Source of the DNA: Neoarius graeffei
Lineage: Eukaryota; Chordata; Actinopteri; Siluriformes; Ariidae
Assembly (NCBI RefSeq): GCF_027579695.1
Contig: NC_083577.1
Location: 30,679,198 to 30,743,197 of the forward strand
Reading direction: 5' to 3'
DNA length: 64,000 nucleotides
Below are positions 11,806-21,888 of this stretch, piece by piece. A program made the position numbers and the translations under genes. How positions within the stretch are numbered: position 1 is the stretch's first letter; each line of letters opens with the position of its first letter. The notes below the pieces were generated by a model. It was not told the origin of the DNA, ran no database searches, and saw only the letters and a program-made list of their open reading frames with translations.

Positions 11806-12015
11806 TGCCCTTCACAATTATTGGCACCCCTTGTAAAGATGAGTGAAAAGGGTTAGAAAGAAATCCACCTTTTCGTGAAATCGCTTCATCTCACGCTGAA
11901 AAAATGAGGAAAAATCCAACGTTTAACTGAACTAAATTTATTCAGAGAAAAACAAATGACTTATCAAGAAATAATTATTTTCAACAAAAAAGTTCCACAA
12001 TTATTGGCACCCCTG
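11806..12015. mobile_element. Tc1/mariner-type end fragment
   Basis: Contains CAGTGCCCTTCACAATTATT followed by GGCACCCC, and about 200 bp later ACAATTATTGGCACCCC again. Such words form the ends of common fish Tc1/mariner elements. No transposase is seen in this piece. Confidence 0.6.
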
Positions 12016-12159
12016 GAAAGTATAGCGAACACAGTGTAACTGAAGCATGTTTCCCATTAAAATTGTACATTTTTTAGTTGATTGGAGTGTCGGAACTTTC
12101 AAGCTGTAATCCATGATTTCCTGAGTCTATTACGTGACAACAGTTTTTCGAAGTACTCC

Positions 12160-12775
12160 CGAGCCCATGTGGCTGTATTTGTCATATTAGCATGACAGTT
12201 TCCCAGTCAGTGCCGCCTGAGGGCTCGAAGGTCACGCACATTCAACAGTGATTTCCGACCTTTATGCACTGTGATGTCTCCGAATTCCCTAAAACTTTTC
12301 AAAATGTTATGTACTGTCGTTTTTGAAAGAGCTAAATTCTCTGTAACCTTGCATTGAGAATGTTTTTTTTTTTATAACTAGCAATTCTCTCTCAAATTTT
12401 GGCACAAAGAGTGAGCCACAACCCATCCTTGCTTGCAAAGACTGAGCTTTTGGTGCTGCTCCTTTTATACCCAATCGTGTTACCCATTAAGCTCCTTATT
12501 GTGAAATCTTCCAAAATGGTGTTACTTGAATATCCTATAAACTTTTCAGTCTTATTTTGTCTCCATCCCAACTTTTTTTTAATGTGTTGCAGGCATCAAA
12601 TTCAAACTTCATTTATATTTACAAAATAGAATTAAGTTTGTCAGTAAAACTATTAAAAATCTTTTCTTTGTGCTTTTGTCAGTTAAATAAAGATACACAT
12701 GAATTAACAAATCACAGATTTTTGTTTTTATTGCATTTTGGAAAATATCCCTACTTTTCTGGAAATGAGGTTTGT
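12160..12775 (-). mobile_element. Tc1/mariner fragment, 5' part, decayed
   Basis: Minus-strand resemblance to the N-terminal part of the Tc1 transposase at 4216-4419: the nucleotides AGTGCCGCCTGAGGGCTCG match the ALRRHC region of that copy. It is followed by a terminus-like CATCCCAACTTTTTTT and, near 12750, CTACTTTTCTGGAAATGAGG. Several frames and stops; only a remnant. Confidence 0.65.
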
Positions 12776-13310
12776 ATTTTTAAAAAAATTTTTGAAAAAT
12801 GCTACAACTGACCCCCTTCTATAAAACAGTTAATGCAACATAATATCAGACAATATTATACAAATATGATGAATATCATTTGCCATTCAATATTGGTAAA
12901 TATTTTCCATTTATGATCATCAACATCTTGTATCAGTTGTAGCACTACAGGATTTGCATCAACTGTGTTATGTAGAGTAAATATTATTAAAAACTATAAA
13001 CTCACTCAGTACAGTATGTGACTATTTGCCATTGCGCTGTTTCCTGTGGGTGTCTTTCTTATTCAGGTCTGAGGATAAGGTGCAGTATCATTTGCTGTTT
13101 ATAAGAGCTTATAACTCTTCTGACTGAGATCCAGTTCATCCCACTGATGATTAGAGCATTCTGGGTCTTGTGTCCGAAACTGCAAGAACGACTTTAAATG
13201 ATTCCAGAAGTGAAACATTATTTTCAGTTCAAAAGAGTGAAATTCATAACTGGATAAATTTGTCCCAAAATTACAGTTAATTCTCAGTGCTTAAACATAA
13301 GTAAGTGCCG
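12776..13310. other. No gene seen; upstream of the TRIM gene
   Basis: AT-rich sequence. A promoter for the TRIM gene should lie at its end, but no clear TATA box is seen. Confidence 0.4.
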
Positions 13311-13586
13311 TGTGCTGTTTCTGATGTAACTGAGGAGTGTAACAGGTCATAATGTGTCTCTCGAAAACTCCTCCTATTAAGGAAGTGCCAAGTCTGACAC
13401 GACTGAAGTCCTTCATTAACAGCCTGCAGTGTTCTGCTCTGGTGAGTTGAGATTTATTCTCAGTTTAGGGAGAAATCCGAGTCTCATTTTCAGCACAGTG
13501 AAAGGAAGTGATGATTAACTGAACCTACAAAGTCATCTATTTAGCTTTAAAGAAACCTGAAATCAGGGTGTGATTACTTTTCACAG
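13310..13586 (+). promoter_or_regulatory. TRIM 5' untranslated exon and first intron
   Basis: A donor CTCTG|GTGAGT ends a probable untranslated exon at 13441. A pyrimidine-ended acceptor TTTTCACAG closes the intron at 13586, 60 bp before the ATG. The transcription start is not defined. Confidence 0.5.
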
Positions 13587-15187
13587 AAGTGACAGTGAAA
13601 CTCTGAGCATTTGGACGAGAGAGAACAACAACAGCAGCAAACAAAATGGCTTCTAAGTTTTAAGAGGAGGATTTCTCCTGTCCTGTGTGCTGTGAAATCT
13701 TCAAGGATCCTGTTCTTCTGCACTGCAGTCACAGTGTGTGTAAAGTGTGTTTGCAGCAGTTCTGGGAGACCAAAAGATCCAGAGAATGTCCTGTTTGTAG
13801 GAGGAAGTCATCTATAGAGTCTCCTCCCATAAACCTGGCCTTAAAGAACCTGTGTGAGACTTTCTTACAGGAGAGAAGTCCGAGATCTTCATCAGGGTCT
13901 GAAACAGTCTGCAGTCTACACAGTGAGAAACTCAAACTCTTCTGTCTGGATCATCAACAGCCGGTGTGTGTGGTGTGTCAGACTTCAAGAAAACACACCA
14001 ACCACAAATTCTGCCCCATTGATGAGGCAGTAACAGACTGTAAGGTAAATAAAATGGACATATGAACTCGTGGGTCACATGTGAACAAATGCTGTTGTTC
14101 ATAACTATGACAATTACTTTGTAATCAATTTAGTTCATCTGAGTTCAAATAATATCAAAAACACAGAGACTCCAAGCAGCGTGTTAATTTATTTCAGGAG
14201 AAGCTCAAAACTGCACTGAAGCCCCTACAGGAGAAACTGAAGGTCTTTAAAAACTGTAAACGAAAATGGAGTCAGACTGCAAAACATATAAAAGTTAGAA
14301 TCAATAACATGGGTTTGATATAATTATATTTTGTTTCATTGCATATTCAGTTATGTTTCATTTGATTTTCTCTTCACTGTAGATTCAGGCCCAACACACA
14401 GAGCGTCAGATTAAGGAGGAGTTTGAGAAGCTTCACCAGTTTCTACGAGATGAAGAGGCAGTCAGGATCACTGCACTGAGAGAGGAAGAGGAGCAGAAGA
14501 GTCAGATGATGAAGGAGAAGATTGAGAAGCTGAGCAAAGACATATCCTCTCTTTCAGACACAATTGGAGCCATAGAAGAGGAGATGAGAGCTGAAGATGT
14601 TTCATTCTTAGAAGTGAGGATCATTTAGTCAGTATTTATACTGTGAGAAAGTAAAACTTCTTTCCATCATCAGAAACGTCACATTTCAGTGGTGTAAAAA
14701 TGTAAATCATATCCACTGATATTTGCTTTGTTGTTTTACAGAACTACAAGGCCACAGTGAAAAGGTGAGTGATGTGCTTCCTGTCTCTCTCATTCTCTGG
14801 GTTTCTGAATCCAAACCCACAGCAACACTGACTCCTGAATGTTTTTGCAGAGCCCAGAGCACACTGCAGCATCCAGAGGAGCTTTCAGGAGCACTGATCC
14901 ATGTGGCAAAACATCTGGCCAACCTGCAGTTCAGAGTCTGGGAGAAGATGCAGTATACCGTCCAATACAGTAAGACAATGGCTTAGGTTTGGTATTAACA
15001 TTGGTGGGGACATAAACCCAATGCCAACCCCCAGTGGCGCCAACTTCAGGTCAACATTATAGAGTCGCAATATTTTGCTCTGTTGTGTTCCACCAAAAGA
15101 GTATCCATCATCTCTCCAAAGTCCAGACTTTTAAAATTTGAAGTTCAGAACTGTAATAATTCATGAATAATAATAATAGGCAGTTCA

Positions 15188-15475
15188 TTGGGCAGCATGG
15201 TGGTGTAGTGGTTAGCACTGTCGCTTCATAGCAAGAAGGTCCTGGGTTCAAGTCCAGTGGCCGGCAGGGGCCTTTCTGTGTGGAGTTAGCATGTTCTCCC
15301 CGTGTCTGCGTGGGTTTCCTCCAGGTGCTCCAGTTTTCCCCCACAGTCTAAGCACATGCAGGTTGGGCTAATTGGTGGCTCTAAACTGACTGTGAATGTG
15401 AGTGTGAATGGTTGTTTGTCTCTGGGTCAGCCCTGTAGAACAGGATAAGCAGCTACAGATAATGGACGGATGGAT
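15188..15475 (+). mobile_element. Old, diverged tRNA-derived SINE, copy 3
   Basis: Same head and body as the other SINE copies, but with many substitutions and a shortened middle (the GACCTGGCGACTTGTCC part is missing), ending GGATAAGCAGCTACAGATAATGG. It lies in TRIM intron 5 and is clearly older than the other copies. Confidence 0.85.
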
Positions 15476-15903
15476 GCAATTAATTTGATTAATTGCAAAT
15501 CTTGCATGTGATGATTAACTCAATCTACCAATTTGCAAATGTGTTTTACAAGCGAATAACGCATTGACTGTCGGGAGGGTGTATGTTCCTTTCCCTCATA
15601 AATGGAAGTAAAACACATCCGGAGCCTTAAACACTGCGTTCCATGAGGCTGGCAGGGGGAGTCGGCTCTCTTCTGTGGGATCTTCCACTAGTTTTAGAAT
15701 GCTAGTTTAAGCTGATATGTGATTGATCTAATGGTAAAACAGGACAAAGGCTCTAGAACAGGGCTTTTCAAAGTGTGGGTCGCGCCTCCCCTACGGGGGT
15801 GCCAGAGTTCTTCAGGGGGGGCGCAATGTGAGGAAAAATAAACCAGAATAAGTTACTATTGCGGACATTTAGCGAACTTCAGCTAGCCTTTGCCAGAGAC
15901 AAA

Positions 15904-16110
15904 ATGGATCGATTTTTAGTACCTAAAGCTACAGTGAGTGAGGAGTCTGTGCCAAGCAAAAAAAGAAGGAAGTATGACCACGATTATTTAAAGTTTGGAT
16001 TTTCATGGACTGGATCTGAAGATGCTCCACTGCCACAGTGTGTTGTCTGCCAAGAGGTGCGAGCTAACGATGCTATGAGATGTTTAAAATGTGTAAAACA
16101 AGATGTTTAA
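15904..16110 (+). pseudogene. ZBED5/SCAND3-like hAT transposase, N-terminal piece
   Basis: Starts MDRFLVPKATV, then KKRRKYDHDYLKFGFSW and LPQCVVCQEV, the first cysteines of the BED-like zinc finger in this transposase group. The similarity stops after about 55 residues, where the A-rich minisatellite begins. The rest of the transposase has been deleted, as usual in non-autonomous derivatives. Confidence 0.85.
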
Positions 16111-16318
16111 AAAAAAGCACAGATGTTTAAAATGTGTAAAAAAAAAAGATATTTTTAAAAAGCACAGATGTTTAAAATATGTAAAAAAGAGGTTTTAAAA
16201 AGCACAGATGTTTAAAATGTGTAAAAAAAAAAGAGGTTTTTAAAAAAGCACAGATGTTTAAAATGTGTAAAAAAAAAAGAGGTTTTAAAAAAGCTCATAT
16301 GTTTAAAATAAAAAAATA
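16098..16318. repeat. Minisatellite, about 44-bp unit, five copies
   Basis: The unit contains AAGCACAGATGTTTAAAATG, then TGTAAAAAAAAAGAGGTTTT with variable A-run lengths. It seems to have grown from the end of the BED-finger remnant (GATGTTTAAAATGTGTAAAA occurs first at 16077-16096). Confidence 0.9.
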
Positions 16319-16370
16319 AAAATGTGTACAACAACCATTATTTTTTTGAAATACGAATGGAACCTGAAGT

Positions 16371-16446
16371 ATCTGGGATAGGCTCCAGCTTGCCTGCGAC
16401 CCTGTAGAACAGGATAAAGCGGCTAGAGATAATGAGATGAGATGAG
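16371..16446 (+). mobile_element. 5'-truncated SINE, copy 4
   Basis: Only the last 75 bp of the SINE are present (GGGATAGGCTCCAGCTTGCC to the GAGATGAGATGAG tail). It lies inside the small hAT element. Confidence 0.9.
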
Positions 16447-16552
16447 ACATTAAGTATAGCAACAATAAAAATTGCAAGTGTGGGGCGCTGTTGTTTATTT
16501 GCTCTGTGAGGGGGGTCTGACTCTCCCACACTCTGAAACCCCTGCTCTAGAA

Positions 16553-17054
16553 CCTTTTTGACACGTTGAAAGGCTACAATTTTACTTGGCAACAGAATGT
16601 ATCTGAATTCTGATTGGTTGTTGTTATATTATTGCCCTTCTGTTGTCTTCTTGAGCCCAGAGCGGAGGGGGGGAGGGGGAGGAGGGAGTGACAGGGTTCT
16701 ACAGAGAAAAGTTTTTGCCCCCGCTTTCAAATGAAGCCCCTCGAGAACCAATCAGTTCAGCGGATGTGTGTTCTCGGTATGGGACGTTTTCAAAAGAGAG
16801 ACGGGAGGAACCAAACATTTCTGATCCAGAAGGCGGAGGCTGTTTTGCTTATTACATGAAAATGTTTGAGAGCGAATATTCATGAGGGAATTTTGCATGC
16901 TGTTTCACCCAGTGGAAACCTACAGGAACCATTTGTGTACCGCGATTTTTTTTCCTCAATCAGAAATATCGGTCGGGACACGCCCATACCGTCCATACCC
17001 AATTCTACACCTCTGCAGTAAGACTCTTAATTCTGTGTGTGTGTGTGTTTTCAG
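16553..17054 (+). repeat. Intron block shared by the two TRIM copies (copy 1)
   Basis: Nearly identical to 60095-60637. It contains a G-rich stretch, GAACCAATCAG (CCAAT box) and a reading frame of about 65 codons that is open in both copies, and runs up to the SPRY acceptor. The frame matches no protein I know and may be open by chance. Confidence 0.8.
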
Positions 17055-17676
17055 CACCTGTAACTCTGGACCCCAACACTGCTCATCCTAAACTCATTGT
17101 ATCTGATGATCTGAAAAGTGTGAGACGCAGCGATGAGGAACAGAAACTTCCTGATAATCCAGAGAGATTTGATGATGAATATCTGTGTATCCTGGGATCT
17201 GAGGGCTTTAACTCAGGGACACACTGCTGGGATGTGGAAGTTGGAGACTGTACAGTGTGGATTGTGGGTGTGATGACAGAATCTGCTCAGAGGAAGGGGG
17301 GGATATTCTGCAGAAGTGGAATCTGGGGTGTGGTGTATTATGATGATGAATATGGCGCAATTTCAACACCAGATACAGGCACTCATCTCTCAGTAGCACA
17401 GAAACTCCAGAGGATCAGAGTGAAGCTGGACTGGGACAGAGGAAAACTGTCATTCTCCGACCCTCTCACTAACACACACTTACACACTTTCACACACACA
17501 TTTACTGATAAATTACTGCCAGTCCTAGGTGTTGATCATAAAGAATCTCCTATAAAGATCCTCCCACTTGAGTGCTCTGTAAGAGTGAATCAGATCAGTT
17601 AGCATTGATGTTGTTTTATTCCAGTTCATTAATAAAATACTGCAGATTAAAAGATTAGTGTTCTTTGTGTCAGTCT

Positions 17677-17700
17677 CCCCCCCCCCCCCCCCCCCCCCCC
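17677..17700. repeat. Poly-C run, 24 bases
   Basis: A homopolymer in the 3' flank of the TRIM gene. The matching place in the second copy (61543-61555) has a shorter, mixed C-run. Confidence 0.95.
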
Positions 17701-17964
17701 TTTTGGAAACCCTGAAGCACACTGATTTTTTTTTTTTCAGGTGAATCAACTCAAAATATTGACAGAATATCTTGAAATAATGAATTAACTCAAATAATAA
17801 GATATCTTAAAATATATTATGGCATATTTTGAAAGCACAAGGAAGTCAAAATAATAAGTGAAATAATGACACACTGTCTTGAAATAAGAAGGCATTAACT
17901 CAAAATAATGACTTAGCGTTTAATTAAAATCACAAAAGTGTGTTTAAATGCAGAATGAGCTGAA

Positions 17965-18477
17965 AAGTATTTTATTTATGTTTTAAATAGTTTAAATAAA
18001 CCGAGAATTTGTTTCTTAGTTTATTCTCAGTAAATGTCTTTACTGTATTTGTACTTGTTTGCATTTGCTGTTAATCTTGGATTTTGTGTGTGTGTGTGTG
18101 TGTGTCTGTAACTGTGCAGTGGAGGAGAATTCAAGCTCTAAGTTTCCCTCCACCAGCAGTTTGTGGTTTTGTAAAGATCAGATGGATTTGTATGTTAATG
18201 CTGCATTAGGTGATGATTCACAAGTTCAAATCAGTTCTGAGTGAAATAAATTCACTTTGTTCATGCTGATATTAAAACTGTTAATCTGCATAATGGGACA
18301 ATTAAAATATGCACAAATAAATATATCTGTAATCTGTGTAATGTTTATTATTAACAGTTAAAATGTTCATGATATGGATGTTTATTTATTTGTACAGATG
18401 TGTGCAGGGGTTGTTGTTATTTACATGATTAGTATCAGGGATGTGTTCAGTTTAATGTGTGTGTAAGTGATCACTGA
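17965..18477 (+). repeat. TRIM 3'-flank repeat, copy B
   Basis: Same block as 10250-10800 and 28170-28564, here in its native place about 360 bp after the TRIM stop codon. It is cut at 18478 by the end of another element. Confidence 0.85.
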
Positions 18478-18589
18478 CTACGTTTACATGCACATCCAAA
18501 TCGAGCTGCTGTCGGTAATCGAGCTGAAGGTCCCAGCAGGGTGCCAGAGAAATCCAATCCTACATGCACACAATGAAATCGGGCTATTG
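18478..18589 (+). mobile_element. Truncated end of the TTTACATGCAC element
   Basis: Matches 37855-37967 (CTACGTTTACATGCACATCC, then AATCGAGCTGCTGTCGGTAA). The match stops exactly at 18590, where the 9.5-kb transposon begins. The remainder of this element is missing on the far side. Confidence 0.85.
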
Positions 18590-19414
18590 TATGAAGGTAG
18601 GATAGTGCCATATATCCGAAGAAGAGCAGACTATGATTTGCACTTGTAAAACCCGTAATTCGCAACTTGTGAATGCGCATCTCAGAGTTTGTAAGTGTAA
18701 CTTCAGATCCACACATCTGCAAAAAGCAAACTGCAAGCATATTTCACAACTTGTGAAAGCGCATCTTCGAATTTGCACTTGTAACTTCAGATCTGCAAAG
18801 CTGCACAACAGGATTTGCATGTGCAGGTTCCTATTTGCTCGCTCAGTTGCGTCATCCTTCTCACGTGATTTTTGGCACGATTCACTCGGATGGATTTGAA
18901 GGAAACGATTTGCGCGCAGAGACCAGGAATGCCTGTTCTACCACTTTTGTCCAGGAGGTGGCAGTGTGGTTATTGGCCATGCAAAGTCGTATATAGGGAT
19001 AATATCTCAATAAACGGCTCTGTGGCCATGAATCTTGGTCTGCGACACGGCGCCACGAAAGCATGGAGGGAAGAGGTGTTCAACAACGTGTAAGTAACAT
19101 TATGGTTTAAATGTCTTATAGTTAACTAACTCTGTAATATACACGGTTAGTGAAATTATCCTATTTGAGGTAATGTGCACGTAAAAGCAGCCTTGAGGAA
19201 TGAGGTAATTAGGCTATCTTGACAGGCTAAGTTGGCTAACTATATTGTAATACACGTGTAGTAACATTTACAGTTAGCGAAATTATCCTAATAGAGGAAA
19301 TGTGCGAGCGATACAGCTTGAAGAGTGTAGGTAGTTATCTTGAGAAGCTACGTTAGCTAACTGTATATAGTAGGCTAACGTTTCACAGCAGTGGCGGGCT
19401 GACCATCGGGAGCA
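18590..19414 (+). repeat. Left TIR of the 9.5-kb transposon
   Basis: About 825 bp, inverted relative to 27270-28117. The outer 250 bp hold short subterminal repeats (AACTTGTGAATGCGCATCTC, AACTTGTGAAAGCGCATCTT, GCACTTGTAACTTCAGATC). The inner part has an ATTGG box (18971-18975), TATATAGG (18990-18997), an ATG at 19028 and a donor of GTAAGT type near 19090: a promoter plus first exon. Confidence 0.9.
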
Positions 19415-20060
19415 CTCCTGGTGGCCTGACAGTTAGCCTGATTTAAACAGTCAACTTCACCAGCAATAATATAGTAAGCAATTAAACACACCTATGACAA
19501 TGGGCAACATTGGATTGTGGTATATTAAAACGCGCTGCCTGTCTTTGGGCTGCACAGAGTATCCGCCTCCACTGAGAGAGGAGCGGAGCAGTATTATTTT
19601 TTCCTGAGTGCTGCAGTGACTATTGGCGGCTTTCCCTCCTGTTTTTCAGGGAAAAAACGATATTCAAACAGAGAACTTAATTGACATAAGGAGAGACCAT
19701 TTTTAAATCTATTTTGTACATCATTTTCCCCTAGACATATAAACATGTTTATACGACTATGGTTTTTCGATATTTTCTCCGCTGTCCATGATTTGTCAGT
19801 CAATAGTTATTTGGCTACCGGTACTTTACTACTGTTATTGTTACCATTCATAAGCGCATTGATATGGAACGGTGATTACTTTTTTGGGGACTACTTCAAA
19901 GGTAGGCCATTTATACGACGTTAATGGCCACCCCATCAGCCAATCAAGGAAGAGAATCCCATTGTTAAGGGAGATAAAAGTGATGCAGAACCTATGTATG
20001 TTTGCTAAGTGCCTTTCATGTATAGTACAATAACAATGGAAAATTGTCTTTTATTTACAG

Positions 20061-21631
20061 GCACTGTTGCGTCATGTCCTTCAAAGACTGCTTACACGCC
20101 TGGAACATGTCCTGCAACAGCCACACCTGGACATGGACTTCATGCAGTTTGTATGTTGTCAGGAGAGAGTTTTTCTCAGTGCCATAGCAGGTCAAGTCAC
20201 TATTCCAGCAGAGGTAATTGCAGGAATAGATGAACTGGACCGTACGATCAACACTGAGATTGATCAAGAAAAAGTAACAGCATTGAGTATGGAGCAAGGT
20301 GCAAGAGGGCGCCCAAAGACACTCATTTCTGACGAGCAAATAAGCAGCCTGTTGGAGTTGTCGTTCCCTGTACCGACAATTGCTGATTTACTTGGGGTGT
20401 CCATCAGAACAGTGCGTCGGCGGATGGAGGAGTTCAACCTTAGTGTTAGGGCCTCCTACAGCAACCTCTCAAATGAGCAGCTTGATGGGATTGTGTCTGA
20501 GATTAAAACCAGGATGCCACGTGCAGGATACCGCATGATGAAAGGGGCATTGGAGGCAGAAGGACACAAAGTGCAGTGGGATCGTATCCGAGCATCACTG
20601 CATAGGGTGGACACCCTTGGTGTGTATTCCTGCATGATAAACCTTGGGTGTGTGGTGAGACGGAGCTACTTTGTTCCGAGCCCAAGGTTTCTCATGCACA
20701 TTGACACCAATCACAAACTGATCAGGTTAGTTTTTTTTTTGTTTAATCATGCCTGATGTTTAATTAAAAGTGGTGATATTCACAACCACCGAACTAAAGG
20801 AGTTTACATAACTGTGTGGAAGATAGTCAAAGGAGTTAAGTTGTAAGCAACTGGACTCCTTGTTGGAGCTTGAAGACCGTTCACCTTTTATCCCCAAGGC
20901 TTTTTCAGTTCTGGCCTGATGTTTGAAAACCAGGAATTATATCTCTGGATCACTGGAGGTGTGAACCACACCCCTCATTTCCATGACAAAGGGGTCATGA
21001 GTTACCCATCAAGGTGTGAATTGGAGTGAGATAACTCCTGGTTTCCAACATCAGGCCAGAACTGAAGAATCCTTTTGGATAAAAGGTGAAATGTCTTCAA
21101 GCTCCAACAAGAAGCCCAGTTGCTTACAACTTAACTCCTTTGACTACCATGACCGAATGAGAATCTACACAGACAGCTATAAGGTGCAATTTGCCATTCT
21201 GGCAAATGGATTTTTGTATTGTTCCACAGTCAAATTATGACACTCCTTTCTGTGCTCTTGAGACTGAAATAATGTACTGTTCTAAACCAGTTTTCCAACA
21301 TAAAGATTTTTTTAGAGTGGAGAAGAAGACTGCACCTTTTTAAAATATACATTTTATCCCAAGATAGTGAACAAGTGTTTCACATGGGATCATGACTTTG
21401 TTTTAATATCACTTTCAGGTGTTAAACATTCCCCTGCTTGACTGGGAAAGCAGTGGACTGAGAACAGATCCAAACCCTGGGGTTACTGTGCCTTCAATTG
21501 CTTGCCCTTTGAGCAGTGCACAAATGGAGGAGTTGAAACAAAGGGTCAATCCAACGGCTCCATCTTTGTCCTTTGGCACAGACCAGTACCTGGCAACTCT
21601 GCAAGTGGTGCAGAATATGCTTGCAAGTTAA
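20061..21631 (+). pseudogene. Integrase-core transposase, catalytic core deleted
   Basis: Exon 20061-20725 follows an acceptor (TTATTTACAG) and ends at ATCAG|GTTAGT. It reads an N-terminal helical part, then GARGRPKTLISDEQISSLL, a helix-turn-helix (IADLLGVSIRTVRRRMEEF), a conserved RMPRAGYRMMKGAL segment, and ends FLMHIDTNHKLIR, which holds the first catalytic Asp of the DDE integrase fold. A last exon at 21419-21631 after TTTCAG gives WESSGLRTDPNPGVTVPS to QVVQNMLAS and a stop, the known C-terminal tail. The second Asp, the Glu and about 170 residues between are absent; a foldback element and unrecognised sequence lie there. Family knowledge: these proteins (PTHR46791-like) are encoded by DNA transposons of fish and invertebrates. 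Confidence 0.8.
20824..21146. mobile_element. Foldback element (MITE-like), about 320 bp
   Basis: Arms of about 120 bp: TAGTCAAAGGAGTTAAGTTG at 20824 is mirrored by CAACTTAACTCCTTTGACTA ending at 21146. The arms also share GAGCTTGAAGAC, CCTTTTATCC and AGTTCTGGCCTGATGTT. Non-coding. It lies where the integrase core should be. Confidence 0.85.
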
Positions 21632-21888
21632 AATATTGTAGTTACCACAATGTTAATGTCCACTTTTGTTACTTAAATAAATAAACATGCTGATGTTTTA
21701 CAGTGCTTTTAATGTTTTTTTTTCCCTTCTTCACTTTAGATGTTGACACACTTAACAGGCAGTGCTTCTACAAAGACAAAAACAGTCATTCCAGAGAACC
21801 TAAACCTTAAAAAATTGAATGAAATTACATGAAAGGTTGCATATACTGTAGAAAGTCAATCAAAATAACTTTATGCCTGTGTCACTTG

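Larger units (their letters stand above)
15759..16544 (+). mobile_element. Non-autonomous hAT (ZBED5/SCAND3 type) in TRIM intron 5
   Basis: The left end is CAGGGCTTTTCAAAGTGTGG and the right end is CCACACTCTGAAACCCCTG. The 8-bp target duplication CTCTAGAA is at 15751-15758 and 16545-16552. Inside are the first coding stretch of a ZBED5-like transposase, a minisatellite and a truncated SINE. The related intron at 60062-60120 lacks the insertion, giving an empty site. Confidence 0.92.
13587..17602 (+). pseudogene. TRIM35/NF7-like E3 ubiquitin ligase, six coding exons, early stop
   Basis: A RING-type E3 ligase of the expanded fish TRIM group, probably cytoplasmic; such proteins often act in antiviral and immune signalling. 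Exons: 13587-14044 (ATG at 13646; [18 protein letters not shown]...CPVCRR; B-box [15 protein letters not shown]), 14198-14293 (96 bp, coiled coil), 14383-14613 (231 bp, coiled coil), 14742-14764 (23 bp), 14851-14969 (119 bp), 17055-17602 (PRY-SPRY, to the stop). All junctions have AG/GT sites and phases agree, and the 96/~231/23 bp exon sizes fit this family. A non-coding first exon ends at a GTGAGT donor at 13442. Odd: codon 6 is TAA (13661-13663), directly before EEDFSCPVC, and no in-frame ATG follows before the RING. Everything else looks intact, so this is a very young pseudogene, a null allele or a sequence error. Confidence 0.85.
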
